Below, piece by piece: positions 17,636 to 27,666 of a stretch of DNA of 64,000 bases. The position numbers and the translations under genes were made by a program. The DNA lies in contig NZ_CP025394.1 of assembly GCF_002943525.1 (NCBI RefSeq), positions 4,154,001-4,218,000 of the forward strand, read 5' to 3'. The stretch comes from Kitasatospora sp. MMS16-BH015 (GTDB lineage: Bacteria; Actinomycetota; Actinomycetes; Streptomycetales; Streptomycetaceae). The notes under the pieces were generated by a model that worked only from the letters and a program-made list of their open reading frames with translations, made no database searches and was not told the origin of the DNA. Position 1 is the first letter of the stretch. Every line of letters begins with the position of its first letter.

Positions 17636-18682
17636 TCAGATGGTGTTGTTGCGGTAGAACGGCGCGTCCTCCGGGCCGGTGAAGGCCGGGCGGTACCAGT
17701 TGGCCTGGCGCAGCGAGCCGCGGATCTCGTCGGCCACGCCCAGGACGGAGGCGAAGAGCGCCATCCGGGCCGGGATGCCGTTGTCGGTCTGGCGGAAGAT
17801 GGCCAGGCGGTGGTCCGAATTCAGGTCCGTGGCCAGGTCGTTGGAGCCCGGACGGCTGTCGCGCGGGAGCGGGTGCAGGATCACCGCGTCCTCGCGGCAG
17901 ACCCGCTCGACCAGCGCGCGGTCGATCCGGAACTCGTCGCTGTACGGCAGCGGCTTGTCGGCGAACCGCTCGGTCTGGAGCCGGGTCGCGTACACCACGT
18001 CCGCCTCGCGCAGGGCCAGCGCGGGCTTGTCGCTCACCTCGACCTGGTGGCCGCGGGCGGCGGCCAGCTCCAACAGCTCGGCGGGCATGCCGAGTTCCTC
18101 GGGCGAGACGCAGACGATGGTCATGTTCTCGTACCGGGTGAGCAGCTTCATCAGGGAGTGCACGGTGCGGCCGTGCAGTAGGTCGCCGACCAGGGCGATC
18201 CGGCGGCCGTCCATGGTCTTGCCGAGCCGGTCGAACTCGCGGTGCAGGGTGAAGGTGTCGAGCAGGGCCTGGGTGGGGTGCTCCCCGGCACCATTGCCCG
18301 CGTTGACCACCGGGATGTTGGTCGCGGCGGCGAACTCGTGGATCGAGTCGACCTCCGGGTGGCGCATCACCACCAGGTCGCAGTAACCGCCGACCACCCG
18401 GGCGGTGTCGGCCAGCGACTCGCCCTTGGAGATCGAGGTCACGCCGGTGCCGGTGGTGCTGGTCACGGCGCCGCCGAGCCGCAGGAAGGCCGACTCGCAG
18501 CTGAGCCGGGTACGGGTGCTCGCCTCGAAGAAGAGGCTGGCCAGCACGGCGCCCTCCAGCACCCGCGTCACCTGCTCGCCCCGGGCCACGGGCACCAACA
18601 GGTCCGCCAGTTCGAAGAGCCGCTCCAGTTCGTCCCGGTCGAAGAGGTCGCTGGAGAGAATGTGCTTTCCGGTCAGTGACAT
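17636..18682 (-). CDS. pyrB: Aspartate carbamoyltransferase-like enzyme, E. coli catalytic-chain type
   Basis: 348 residues. The carbamoyl-phosphate motif is FFEASTRTRLSCESAF (usually SFE), and the next blocks read KGESLADTARV, VMRHPEVDS, HPTQALLDTFTL, VGDLLHGRTVHSL and VILHPLPRDS. These match the E. coli catalytic chain more closely than the PyrB of the usual actinobacterial pyr operon. The enzyme would join carbamoyl phosphate and aspartate in pyrimidine synthesis. No pyrR, pyrC, carA/carB or regulatory chain is nearby, so it is a free-standing and probably second copy. An insertion around RPGSNDLATDLNSDHRL follows HPLPR. Upstream are an inverted repeat and 11-bp direct repeats. Confidence 0.85.
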   Translation of the reverse strand: MSLTGKHILSSDLFDRDELERLFELADLLVPVARGEQVTRVLEGAVLASLFFEASTRTRLSCESAFLRLGGAVTSTTGTGVTSISKGESLADTARVVGGYCDLVVMRHPEVDSIHEFAAATNIPVVNAGNGAGEHPTQALLDTFTLHREFDRLGKTMDGRRIALVGDLLHGRTVHSLMKLLTRYENMTIVCVSPEELGMPAELLELAAARGHQVEVSDKPALALREADVVYATRLQTERFADKPLPYSDEFRIDRALVERVCREDAVILHPLPRDSRPGSNDLATDLNSDHRLAIFRQTDNGIPARMALFASVLGVADEIRGSLRQANWYRPAFTGPEDAPFYRNNTI

Positions 18683-18765
18683 GGCGGCTCTGACTTCCTC
18701 TGTAGTACGCAGTTGTCCGACTCGGCGCGGCTGGCCACGCGCCGCCAGTGTACTGGGGCAACGGC

Positions 18766-18784
18766 TTCGCGAACGTTTTGCGAA
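18766..18784. promoter_or_regulatory. Inverted repeat in the pyrB/rhomboid divergent region
   Basis: TTCGCGAACGTTTTGCGAA carries the arms TTCGC (18766-18770) and GCGAA (18780-18784). It is about 85 bp upstream of the carbamoyltransferase start and could be an operator. Confidence 0.4.
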
Positions 18785-18806
18785 ATGCCGCCCCAGAGCC
18801 CGGACG

Positions 18807-18872
18807 GGCGATACCGCGGGGATACGGCGGTGATACGGCAGGGATGCCAGAGGGATACGGCGGCGATACGGG
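18807..18872. repeat. Six 11-bp direct repeats in the divergent promoter region
   Basis: Units are GGCGATACCGC (18807), GGGGATACGGC (18818), GGTGATACGGC (18829), AGGGATGCCAG (18840), AGGGATACGGC (18851) and GGCGATACGGG (18862). The conserved heptamer GATACGG recurs each 11 bp, one helical turn, as in direct-repeat sites of SARP-type activators (established for DnrI/ActII-ORF4; the sequence here differs). They lie between the divergent pyrB-like and rhomboid genes. Confidence 0.8.
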
Positions 18873-18895
18873 TGTGGGCATTCGGCTGCCGTTTC

Positions 18896-18909
18896 GCACG
18901 AATTCGTGC
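18896..18909. promoter_or_regulatory. Perfect 14-bp palindrome upstream of the rhomboid gene
   Basis: GCACGAATTCGTGC is fully symmetric and lies 47 bp before the rhomboid start. It is a plausible operator for a dimeric regulator. Confidence 0.45.
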
Positions 18910-18956
18910 CGCCAATTCCCTCCCGCCCGCAGGTGGACGCCCGTAGAGTCGATGCC

Positions 18957-19727
18957 ATGGTGATGCGGGAATCCTCCTCGACCGGTCCGGACGAGCTGCC
19001 GGCGAAGATGATCGCCGAGGCGCGGCGGGCCTTCTTCGTGATGTTCGCCCTGCTCTGCGCGGTCTGGGCCGTCCAGGTGGCCAACTGGGCCGACGACTAC
19101 GACCTCACCCGGCAGTACGGCATCGTGGCGCACCAGCCCGGCCGGCTGGTGGACGTGTTCGCCGCGCCGTTCCTGCACCTCAACTGGCAGCACCTGGAGG
19201 GCAATTCCGGGCCGCTCTTCGTCTTCGGCTTTCTGGCGGCCCACCGGGGCGTGAAGCGTTTCCTGGGGCTGACGTTGCTGGTGGCGCTCACCAGTGGCGC
19301 GGCGGTCTGGCTCTTCGAGCGGGACGACGTGGTCACCGTCGGGGCGAGCGGGGTGATCTACGGATACTTCGGTTATGTGGTACTTCGCGGCCTTTTCGAC
19401 CGGAATCTGATCGACTCCCTGATCGGCCTGGTGATGGGCGCCTCTTTCGCCTACATCCTCACCACGGCCGTCCCCGGCACCCCCGAGGTCAGCTGGCTCG
19501 GCCACCTGGGCGGCCTGGCCGGCGGACTGGTCGGCGCCTGGGTCTTCCGCGACCGAAGCGACCGGAGAAACCGAAGCAACCGGAGCGACCGGAGGAAGCA
19601 GGGCGAGCAGGACGCCCGAAGCGAGCCGGACCCCCAGCCCACCACCCCGAACCAGTCCAAGGGCCCCAAGACCGCCGACGGCGACCGCGCCGCGCTGCTC
19701 AAGGAACTCGACGATCTCGGGCTCTGA
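18957..19727 (+). CDS. Rhomboid-family intramembrane serine protease
   Basis: 256 residues. About six TM helices span residues 22-200. Rhomboid motifs are HLNWQHLEGNSGPLFVFG (loop with His and the Asn of the HxxxN region), the nucleophile Ser in VTVGASGVIYGYFGY and the catalytic His in SWLGHLGGLAGG. The C-terminal about 55 residues are Arg/Asp-rich and hydrophilic (RDRSDRRNRSNRSDRR), a cytosolic tail. Such enzymes cleave TM substrates within the membrane. A second in-frame ATG lies at 18963. Only six bases separate the two starts, and neither has a strong ribosome binding site. Confidence 0.9.
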   Translation: MVMRESSSTGPDELPAKMIAEARRAFFVMFALLCAVWAVQVANWADDYDLTRQYGIVAHQPGRLVDVFAAPFLHLNWQHLEGNSGPLFVFGFLAAHRGVKRFLGLTLLVALTSGAAVWLFERDDVVTVGASGVIYGYFGYVVLRGLFDRNLIDSLIGLVMGASFAYILTTAVPGTPEVSWLGHLGGLAGGLVGAWVFRDRSDRRNRSNRSDRRKQGEQDARSEPDPQPTTPNQSKGPKTADGDRAALLKELDDLGL

Positions 19728-19865
19728 CCCGGAAGACCCACCGACCCGGTGGGCACGCGCTAGCCCGAACGGGCAGTCCACCCGTCAGGTATAGACCAAT
19801 CCCCGGCGGCCCGGCTAGCGTGGTGCCCACCCCGTCACCCGCACCACCTGCTCCGGAGCCGCCCC

Positions 19866-21038
19866 GTGGAGTCCTCCGTCCTCGCCTTCGCGACCGACCT
19901 GCTCGACGAGGGGCCCGACACCTTCTTCGGCAACCTCACCGACCGGGCCGGGGTGGGCGGCGTCACGCTGGCCTCGGTCTACCACGAGGCCCGGGACGTG
20001 TTTCCGCACAACCCGCACCGGGTGGTCCGCTACCTGGAGCCCGGCGCGGCCTACTTCCAGCCGGACGCGGCCCGCTGGCGGGGCCGCCGGCTCGCGCCCC
20101 GGCCGAGCACGGCGATCGGCGACGCCGACCCGTTCGCGATCGCGGCGGAGCAGGCGCAGCGCCGCGGCCTCAAGCTGCACGCCTGGACGGTCTTCTGCCA
20201 CAACGACCGGCTCGGCTTCGAGCACCCGGACTGCGCCCCGGCCAACGCCTTCGGCGACCGCCACCTCACCGAGCTCTGCCCGGCCAACCCCGAGGTCCGC
20301 GAGTACGCGACCACGCTGGTGGCCGAGCTGGCCCGGTACGGGGTGGACGCGATCCGGGCCGAGTCGCTGCACTTCCACGGCCTGCGGCACGGCTACCACC
20401 ACGAGCGCTACTTCGAGCAGCTCGGGCCGGTCACCGAGGCGCTGCTCGGGCTCTGCTTCTGCCCGCACTGCCTGGCCGCCGCGACGGCGCTCGGCGTACC
20501 GGCCGAGGAGGTCCGCCAGGCCGTCCGGGCCGAGCTCCGGGCCCGGTTGGCGGACGAGCACCGGGCGGTGGAGCCGGCGCCCCTGGACGAGCTCGCGGAC
20601 GGCACGGTGGCCGCGTACATCGACGCCGCCGCCCACACCGTCACCACGCTGACCGCCGAGGTGGCCGAGGCGGCCGGCCAGGCCGGTCTGCGGCTGAGCT
20701 TCATGGACGGCGGCGGCCCGGGCAAGGGCTGGCTCTCCGGCATCGACCTGCCCGCCCTCGGCAAGGCGGCCCACCAGATCGAGACCCTCGGCTACGCCAA
20801 GACCCCCGAGGCCGTCCGGGAGAAGATCGCCGCCTTCGCTCTGCACGGCATCCGGCCCGAGGAGATGGCGGTGATCCTCCGCCCGATGGCCCAGGACTGC
20901 GACGGCCCGGAGAACCTCGCCGCCAAGCTCAGCGCCCTGCGCGAACTCGGCGTCCCCGAGGTGGAGTTCTACAACTACGGTCTGATGCGGCTCTCCTCCA
21001 TGGACCGGATCGGCGCCGCCCTGCGCCAGGCCGGCTGA
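19866..21038 (+). CDS. Conserved protein with TIM-barrel-like glycosidase resemblance
   Basis: 390 residues from GTG 19866. I do not recognise a characterised family. Blocks such as GLKLHAWTVFCHNDRLG, LCPANPEVREY, YGVDAIRAESLHFHG and RLSFMDGGGPG have the rhythm of beta-strand ends in a TIM barrel acting on carbohydrate (W, H, D, E clustered after strands). A CFCPHC pair of Cys near residue 200 could bind metal. There is no signal peptide, so it acts in the cytosol. It stands alone with 138 bp of promoter region. Confidence 0.75.
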   Translation: MESSVLAFATDLLDEGPDTFFGNLTDRAGVGGVTLASVYHEARDVFPHNPHRVVRYLEPGAAYFQPDAARWRGRRLAPRPSTAIGDADPFAIAAEQAQRRGLKLHAWTVFCHNDRLGFEHPDCAPANAFGDRHLTELCPANPEVREYATTLVAELARYGVDAIRAESLHFHGLRHGYHHERYFEQLGPVTEALLGLCFCPHCLAAATALGVPAEEVRQAVRAELRARLADEHRAVEPAPLDELADGTVAAYIDAAAHTVTTLTAEVAEAAGQAGLRLSFMDGGGPGKGWLSGIDLPALGKAAHQIETLGYAKTPEAVREKIAAFALHGIRPEEMAVILRPMAQDCDGPENLAAKLSALRELGVPEVEFYNYGLMRLSSMDRIGAALRQAG

Positions 21039-21056
21039 ATTGCCGTCACCCCCGCA

Positions 21057-21074
21057 CTATGACAACCGTCATAG
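21057..21074. promoter_or_regulatory. 18-bp inverted repeat upstream of a small membrane protein gene
   Basis: CTATGAC (21057-21063) and GTCATAG (21068-21074) form a perfect inverted repeat around AACC. It lies 18 bp after the stop of the preceding gene and 83 bp before the next start. It has low GC for this genome, fitting an operator overlapping a promoter. Confidence 0.5.
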
Positions 21075-21157
21075 CGGAGTGGTGACCCTGCACCCTGCTG
21101 CCCGGTACCGCCTGGGCGGCAGGATGAGGATCACCACAACGGACCACGGGGGCGGAC

Positions 21158-21682
21158 ATGAACATCCTGAAGAACCTGAAGCAGCGCCGGCAGCAGACCG
21201 CGCAGGTCGACCTCACCACCGTCGACCCGTCGGAGAGCCGGCTGCCGGTCTGGTTCTTCGGGTTCGAGGGCGTCCTGGCGGGCGCCTTCGACATCCTGAA
21301 GGCCTTCCCGCACGCCTGGCCCGCCCTGGTGGTGCTCGGCCTGGTCAACATCACCGTCTCGCTCACCATGCTGCGCCGCCGGGTCCGGCTGGCCAAGGCC
21401 CTCTGGCGCGGCAAGGAGACCCGCAAGGTCGCCTTCGGGCTGCTCGGCCTGCGCCTCGGCAGCCACGCCCTGCTCCACCTGGCCGACTTCGCCGTCACCT
21501 CCGTGCTCGGTCACCTGGCCTTCGCCCTGGTGATGGCCACGGTGACGGTCGGCCTGCTCGCCTGGACCCAGGAGATCGCCCTCCGCGCCCTGGCCGCCCA
21601 GCGCGCCAAGGCCACCGAAGCCGCCGCGCCCGCCGCGCCCGCCGAGGCCGACACCACCGACGAGCTCACCATCGCCGCCTGA
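21158..21682 (+). CDS. Small membrane protein of unknown function
   Basis: 174 residues, start ATG 21158 (MNILKNLKQRRQQTAQ). Three or four hydrophobic helices are visible: around residues 38-65 (FEGVLAGAFDIL, ALVVLGLVNITVSLTML), 90-110 and 112-135 (LAFALVMATVTVGLLAW). The C-terminal tail is Ala/Glu-rich. No catalytic motif is seen. It follows an 18-bp palindrome that may control it. Confidence 0.72.
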   Translation: MNILKNLKQRRQQTAQVDLTTVDPSESRLPVWFFGFEGVLAGAFDILKAFPHAWPALVVLGLVNITVSLTMLRRRVRLAKALWRGKETRKVAFGLLGLRLGSHALLHLADFAVTSVLGHLAFALVMATVTVGLLAWTQEIALRALAAQRAKATEAAAPAAPAEADTTDELTIAA

Positions 21683-21769
21683 GCAACCACAGCAGACCCA
21701 GCAGCCCGGGTAGCCCGAGCAGCCTCAGCTACCCGAAGAACCACCTTCACAGCGCCGGCGGAGCAGCCC

Positions 21770-23434
<1,665 letters not shown>

Positions 23435-23604
23435 GGCGAGGGTCTCCGACCAGAGGAGGGGGCGGACGGGGGCAGACAGGGGCGGACGGAAGCGGATCGG
23501 GCGATTCTCAATCGGGCAATTCCTATGTAATCGCTACAAATCGCCGAACGCAGGCCAGGCCGCGCTTGCTGGGCCTGACGGCGCGGTGACGGTAGGCTTT
23601 CCGT

Positions 23605-23901
23605 GTGATCTTCAAGCGCATCGGCAACGCTCGGCCGTACCCGGATCACGGCCGGACCAGCACCCGCCAGTGGGCGGACGTCGCGCCGCGTCCGGTGCGG
23701 CTGGACCAGCTGGTGACCACCAAGGGTCAGCTCGACCTGGAGACCCTCCTCGCGGAGGACTCGACCTTCTACGGCGACCTCTTCGCCCACGTGGTCAAGT
23801 GGCGTGGTGACCTCTACCTGGAGGACGGCCTGCACCGCGCCGTCCGGGCTGCGCTCCAGCAGCGCCAGGTGCTGCACGCCCGCGTCCTCGAGATGGACTG
23901 A
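23605..23901 (+). CDS. Conserved small protein, often annotated VapB-like antitoxin
   Basis: 98 residues from GTG 23605 (MIFKRIGNARPYPDHG). The sequence is the highly conserved actinobacterial form, with WADVAPRPVRLDQLVTTKG and LFAHVVKWRGDLYLEDGLHR. Databases often label it VapB, but no VapC toxin is adjacent and the sequence is not visibly a ribbon-helix-helix or AbrB protein, so that label is weak. GLHRAVRAALQQRQVLHARVL is a likely C-terminal helix. It lies between the HerA-like gene and the LytR_C gene. Confidence 0.85.
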   Translation: MIFKRIGNARPYPDHGRTSTRQWADVAPRPVRLDQLVTTKGQLDLETLLAEDSTFYGDLFAHVVKWRGDLYLEDGLHRAVRAALQQRQVLHARVLEMD

Positions 23902-24133
23902 CTCCCCCTCACCGCCACGCGCCACCCCGGCGGCCGTGCCGGTACATCCTTTCGAGTGCCGCCGTACTCCAGATGATGATCATTTTGTACCTTCGCAGTC
24001 GGAGTGGCATTAATCTTCCGAGTACGGCCGACGTCGGTGCGTCACGCCCGCCCGGCCGCACCCGTCACTGGCCTGCACTCGCGTGGGCCCCACCCGTCAC
24101 CGAGCCTGCCCAGGCGCGAGGGGGACACAGACT

Positions 24134-24916
24134 GTGAGCATGTTGACTCCCCAGGGGTTGAAGGGGAAGCAGTACCGGATCACCGGCAACTCGTACCCCC
24201 GCCTCGGCCGCCCGCCGCGCAAGAGCAAGAAGGTGTTGGCCGTGCTCGGCTCGCTGCTCGCGCTGGCGCTGATCGCGCTGGGCGGCGTGCAGCTGGTGGA
24301 CATCTTCACCGGCAAGGGCAAGCACGCCACCGCCCAGGCCTGCGCCACCCCGAGCACCTCCGGCAAGCTGCTCGCGGCCCCGGTCGCCGCCTCGGGAGCA
24401 GCACCGGGAGCCGCTTCGGGCGCACCGAACGGCGCCCCCAAGGCCACCGGCGCCCCGGCCGCCCCGGGGGCCGCATCCGCCGCCCCGGGAGCGGCACCCG
24501 CCGCTTCGGGAGCGGCACCGGCCGCCACCAGCACCGCCGTTCCCCAGCCGCAGACCGTCACGGTGAACGTCTACAACGCCACCGGCAAGGCCGGCCTGGC
24601 CGCCCGCACCGCCGAGGAGCTGAAGAAGCGCGGCTTCGCGATCGGCAAGGTGGGCAACGCCCCGGCCGCCCTCGACAAGAAGGTCACCGGCACCGCCCAG
24701 GTGGTCAGCGGGCCCGCCGGGATCGGCGCCGCCACCCTGCTCGGCTCGCAGGTGGCCACCCCGGTGACCACGGCCGACACCCGGGCCGACGCCACCGTCG
24801 ACTTCGTGATCGGCGACGGCTACGCCGCGCTGCTCGACCCGACCCAGGCCGCCGCCGCGCTGGCCCTGGCCACCAAGCCCTCGCCCTCCGCCTCCCCGGG
24901 CCCGGGCAGCTGCTGA
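24134..24916 (+). CDS. Membrane-anchored protein with LytR C-terminal domain
   Basis: 260 residues from GTG 24134, nine bases after GAGGGGG. A short cytosolic N-terminus (residues 1-34, with KGKQYRITGNSYPRLG) precedes one TM helix (about 37-57). An Ala/Pro/Gly-rich spacer runs to about 135, then the LytR_C domain follows, with VTVNVYNATGKAGLAARTAEEL and VSGPAGIGAATLLGSQV (about 140-240). The tail is Ser/Pro-rich and ends in Cys. It lacks the LCP catalytic domain, so it is not itself a cell-wall ligase; the LytR_C domain probably binds envelope polymers. A strong hairpin follows the gene. Confidence 0.88.
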   Translation: MSMLTPQGLKGKQYRITGNSYPRLGRPPRKSKKVLAVLGSLLALALIALGGVQLVDIFTGKGKHATAQACATPSTSGKLLAAPVAASGAAPGAASGAPNGAPKATGAPAAPGAASAAPGAAPAASGAAPAATSTAVPQPQTVTVNVYNATGKAGLAARTAEELKKRGFAIGKVGNAPAALDKKVTGTAQVVSGPAGIGAATLLGSQVATPVTTADTRADATVDFVIGDGYAALLDPTQAAAALALATKPSPSASPGPGSC

Positions 24917-24942
24917 GGCGCCGGCAGGCCCCCTGACAGCCC

Positions 24943-24975
24943 GAAGGGGCGCGAGTCCGTGACTCGCGCCCCTTC
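24943..24975. terminator. Bidirectional terminator, LytR_C gene and upp
   Basis: A perfect 15-bp stem (GAAGGGGCGCGAGTC, 24943-24957, with 24961-24975) and a 3-nt CGT loop between two convergent genes. Confidence 0.85.
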
Positions 24976-25018
24976 CGTCGTTCCGGACTCCCGGGGAGGC
25001 CCCGGGAGCGGACCCGGG

Positions 25019-25654
25019 TCAGCCGGCGGTGCCGTACAGGCGGTCGCCCGCGTCGCCCAGGCCAGGCACGATGTAGCCGTTCTCGTTGAGCCGCTCGTCC
25101 AGCGCGGCGGTGACCACGGTGACCGGCAGGCCGGCCAGCTCGCGCTCCATCACCTGGACGCCCTCCGGCGCGGCCAGCAGCACCACGGCCGTGACGTCGG
25201 TGGCCCCGCGCTCGATCAGCATCTTGATCGCGGCGACCAGCGTGCCGCCGGTGGCCAGCATCGGGTCGAGCACGTAGACCTGACGGCCGGAGAGGTCGTC
25301 CGGCATCCGGGTCGCGTAGGTGGAGGCCTCCAGGGTCTCCTCGTTGCGGACCATGCCGAGGAAGCCGACCTCGGCGGTCGGGAGCAGGCGGGTCATGCCG
25401 TCCAGCATGCCGAGGCCGGCCCGCAGGATCGGCACCACCAGCGGACGGGGGTAGCTGAGTCGGGTGCCCGTGGTGACGGCGACCGGGGTGGTGATCTCCA
25501 CCTGGTCCGTCCGGACGTCCCGGGTCGCCTCGTAGGCGAGCAGGGTGACGAGCTCGTCGGTCAGCCGACGGAAGGTCGGCGAGTCGGTGCGCTCGTCGCG
25601 CAGGGTGGAGAGCTTGTGGGCCACCAGGGGGTGGTCGACGACATGGAGACGCAT
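25019..25654 (-). CDS. upp: Uracil phosphoribosyltransferase
   Basis: 211 residues from ATG 25654 (MRLHVVDHPLVAHKLSTLRD). The PRPP-binding loop is VYVLDPMLATGGTLVAAI, with VPILRAGLGMLDGM and the uracil-site block ENGYIVPGLGDAGDRLYGT at the C-terminus, so the whole UPRT signature is present. It converts uracil and PRPP to UMP in pyrimidine salvage. It is convergent with the LytR_C gene and divergent from a small basic protein gene. Confidence 0.97.
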   Translation of the reverse strand: MRLHVVDHPLVAHKLSTLRDERTDSPTFRRLTDELVTLLAYEATRDVRTDQVEITTPVAVTTGTRLSYPRPLVVPILRAGLGMLDGMTRLLPTAEVGFLGMVRNEETLEASTYATRMPDDLSGRQVYVLDPMLATGGTLVAAIKMLIERGATDVTAVVLLAAPEGVQVMERELAGLPVTVVTAALDERLNENGYIVPGLGDAGDRLYGTAG

Positions 25655-25816
25655 GGTTCGACCATAACGGGCACCGGTACACACGTACGACACCGCCGAA
25701 CCGGCCACGCGGGAGCCGCCGCCCGCGCCTCGCCCGACCCGGCCGGTTCACCGATATGTCCGAACCGAGACCTTTCCTGTGGTATCAACCGCACTCTTCT
25801 GGGAAAGTCGGCTCGT

Positions 25817-26041
25817 ATGAAGAGCAACCCGGATACCGGAGCCGCTTCTCCCGAGGCCCCCGCCGAGACCCACGCCGAGACCGAGCGCCCGCCCGAGAGC
25901 GAGGCCGAGCGCCGACGGCGGCGGGCCGTCTTCCTGCGGGAACTCGCCGAAGCGCGCGAACTACGGGCCCGGGTGCAGCCCCGCCGCACCAAGGAGCGGC
26001 GGATGCGGGAGGCGCTGCGGATGCGGACCTTCCGGATCTGA
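25817..26041 (+). CDS. Small highly charged protein of unknown function
   Basis: 74 residues from ATG 25817 (MKSNPDTGAASPEAPAETHA). It has an acidic/Pro-rich N-half and a strongly basic C-half (AERRRRRAVFLRELAEAREL, RTKERRMREALRMRTFRI) that probably forms a helix able to bind nucleic acid. The 162 bp upstream separate it from divergent upp. Codon bias fits a real gene, but I know no family. Confidence 0.6.
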   Translation: MKSNPDTGAASPEAPAETHAETERPPESEAERRRRRAVFLRELAEARELRARVQPRRTKERRMREALRMRTFRI

Positions 26042-26303
26042 TTCCACCCCGGGGCGGTGCCGAACCGGATCTGACAGGGTCCTTCACCACGATCTGACGA
26101 CTTCCCGGCCGGATCGTCCGCTGTCCACCGGCCATTCCGACACGACCTGCGAAGACGCGGTGCCGAACACCCCCCGCAGCGGCGAGCTTTCTGTCACGAT
26201 GCCGGTGGGACGGCCCGCAGGGGGGCCGCCTCTGGCGCGGGGGCGGCCAGCCGCGTTCGCCCGAGATCGCCGACTGCCGAGACCAAGCTTGGGAGAGTCC
26301 CCG

Positions 26304-26831
26304 GTGTACTTCGCTGCTGTGCTTGCTCGCACCGACGACGGGTGGGAAGCGAGCGAGACCGAACTCGACGACGTGGAGACCGTATCCGACCTGGCCGATC
26401 TGGCCCGGGAGCACGCCCAGGACGACGGCACCGTGCTGGTGCTGATCGAGCAGGAGGACAGCTGGTTCGGCGTGGTCCGGGTGGACGGTGAGGACGACCC
26501 GCGGATCTTCGTCTCCGACGCCGCGGCCGCCGCGCGCAGCTCCTACGGCTCGATGCTGGCCGACGAGCTACTGGGCCGGGACGACGAGGACTTCGACGAC
26601 CTGGACGATCTGGAGGCCGAGCTCGAGGGGAGCGAGGACGAGGACGCCGAGGAGGAGGACGCGGAGGACGCCCGCGCCGCGCAGGGCGACGCGGTCGGCC
26701 CGCTGGGCGACGCCGACCTGCTGGCCGACCTCGGGGTCGACTCCGGCGAGCTGCGCGCCCTGGACGGCGACGCGATCGGCGGCATCGCCGACGCGCTGGG
26801 CTGCACCGAGGTGCTGGAGGCCGTGCGCTGA
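26304..26831 (+). CDS. tRNA adenosine deaminase-associated protein
   Basis: 175 residues from GTG 26304 (MYFAAVLARTDDGWEASETE), seven bases after GGGAGAG. The N-terminal about 90 residues are the conserved part, with LVLIEQEDSWFGVVRVDGEDDPRIFVSD. A very acidic segment follows (about 100-130, runs of Glu/Asp), then a helical end with LLADLGVDSGELRALDGDAI. It lies directly upstream of tadA in many actinobacteria, hence the name; its biochemical role is unknown. The 262 bp before it should hold the promoter for the pair. Confidence 0.88.
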   Translation: MYFAAVLARTDDGWEASETELDDVETVSDLADLAREHAQDDGTVLVLIEQEDSWFGVVRVDGEDDPRIFVSDAAAAARSSYGSMLADELLGRDDEDFDDLDDLEAELEGSEDEDAEEEDAEDARAAQGDAVGPLGDADLLADLGVDSGELRALDGDAIGGIADALGCTEVLEAVR

Positions 26832-26910
26832 CCCGGGCCCGGTGGCGGACCACCGGAGCGCCGCAGGCCCGTCGTCGCGGGCCTGCGGCCCGGTGACCGA
26901 CACTGGTGCC

Positions 26911-27459
26911 ATGCAGATCGCTCCTCTCCCGGCTCCCGTGCGCCCCGACCCGGTCCGTGACCGCTGGCACGAGCTGATGCGCCTCGCCATCGACGAGGCC
27001 GCACTGGCCACCGCCACCGGTGACGTCCCGGTCGGGGCGCTGGTGCTCGGGCCCGACGGCACGGTCGTCGGCCGCGGCCACAACGAGCGCGAGGCCCTCG
27101 GCGACCCGACGGCGCACGCCGAGGTGGTGGCCATCCGGCAGGCAGCCGAACACTTGAACGCGGCCGCGCGAAGCGCGTCGGGCGAGGGTGGCGGCGGGCG
27201 GCGGGCGGGAGAATGGCGGCTCAGCGGCTGCACGCTGGTGGTCACCCTGGAGCCCTGCACCATGTGCGCCGGCGCGATCGTGCTCTCCCGGCTGGACCGG
27301 GTGGTCTACGGCGCCTTCGACGACAAGGCGGGCGCGGCGGGCTCGCTCTTCGACGTGGTCCGCGACCGCCGCCTCAACCACCGCCCCGAGGTGGTCTCCG
27401 GCGTCCTGGCCGAGGACTGCTCCGCCCAGCTGCTGGCCTTCTTCGACACCCAGCGCTGA
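26911..27459 (+). CDS. tadA: tRNA adenosine(34) deaminase
   Basis: 182 residues from ATG 26911. The zinc and catalytic residues are in TAHAEVVAI (HAE) and LEPCTMCAGAI (PCxxC), the TadA signature. YGAFDDKAGAAGSLFD and NHRPEVVSGVL complete the family pattern. It makes inosine 34 in tRNA-Arg(ACG), which this window encodes twice (41645-41849). A Gly/Arg-rich insertion (about SASGEGGGGRRAGE, between the two zinc motifs) is longer than in E. coli TadA. It lies 79 bp after the associated protein. Confidence 0.95.
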   Translation: MQIAPLPAPVRPDPVRDRWHELMRLAIDEAALATATGDVPVGALVLGPDGTVVGRGHNEREALGDPTAHAEVVAIRQAAEHLNAAARSASGEGGGGRRAGEWRLSGCTLVVTLEPCTMCAGAIVLSRLDRVVYGAFDDKAGAAGSLFDVVRDRRLNHRPEVVSGVLAEDCSAQLLAFFDTQR

Positions 27460-27538
27460 ACCCGCGCCGGACCCGGCGCCGCCTACGCCCGGGGAACGGA
27501 TTTCGTGCCAGCCCGACCCGTCCGGTAGAGTCTCCCTC

Positions 27539-27628
27539 GGTAGCGTGTCCGAGCGGCCAAAGGAGCACGCCTCGAAAGCGTGTGTGGGGGCAACTTCACC
27601 GTGGGTTCGAATCCCACCGCTACCGCCA
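27539..27628 (+). tRNA. tRNA-Ser(CGA), CCA encoded
   Basis: The acceptor GGTAGCG (27539-27545) pairs with CGCTACC (27618-27624), then discriminator G and an encoded CCA (27626-27628). The anticodon arm CACGC-CTCGAAA-GCGTG gives anticodon CGA. A long variable arm and the T-arm TTCGAAT fit a class II serine tRNA. It reads UCG codons. Confidence 0.95.
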
Positions 27629-27632
27629 CTTC

Positions 27633-27666
27633 GGAAGGGCCCCGACCATCAGGTCGGGGCCCTTCC
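27633..27666. terminator. Terminator after tRNA-Ser(CGA)
   Basis: A perfect 15-bp stem (GGAAGGGCCCCGACC, 27633-27647, with 27652-27666) and loop ATCA, starting five bases after the CCA end. Confidence 0.85.

Noticed and set aside
23605..23901. VapBC toxin-antitoxin module
   Set aside because: No PIN-domain toxin lies beside the small conserved protein, and the protein shows no clear antitoxin fold.
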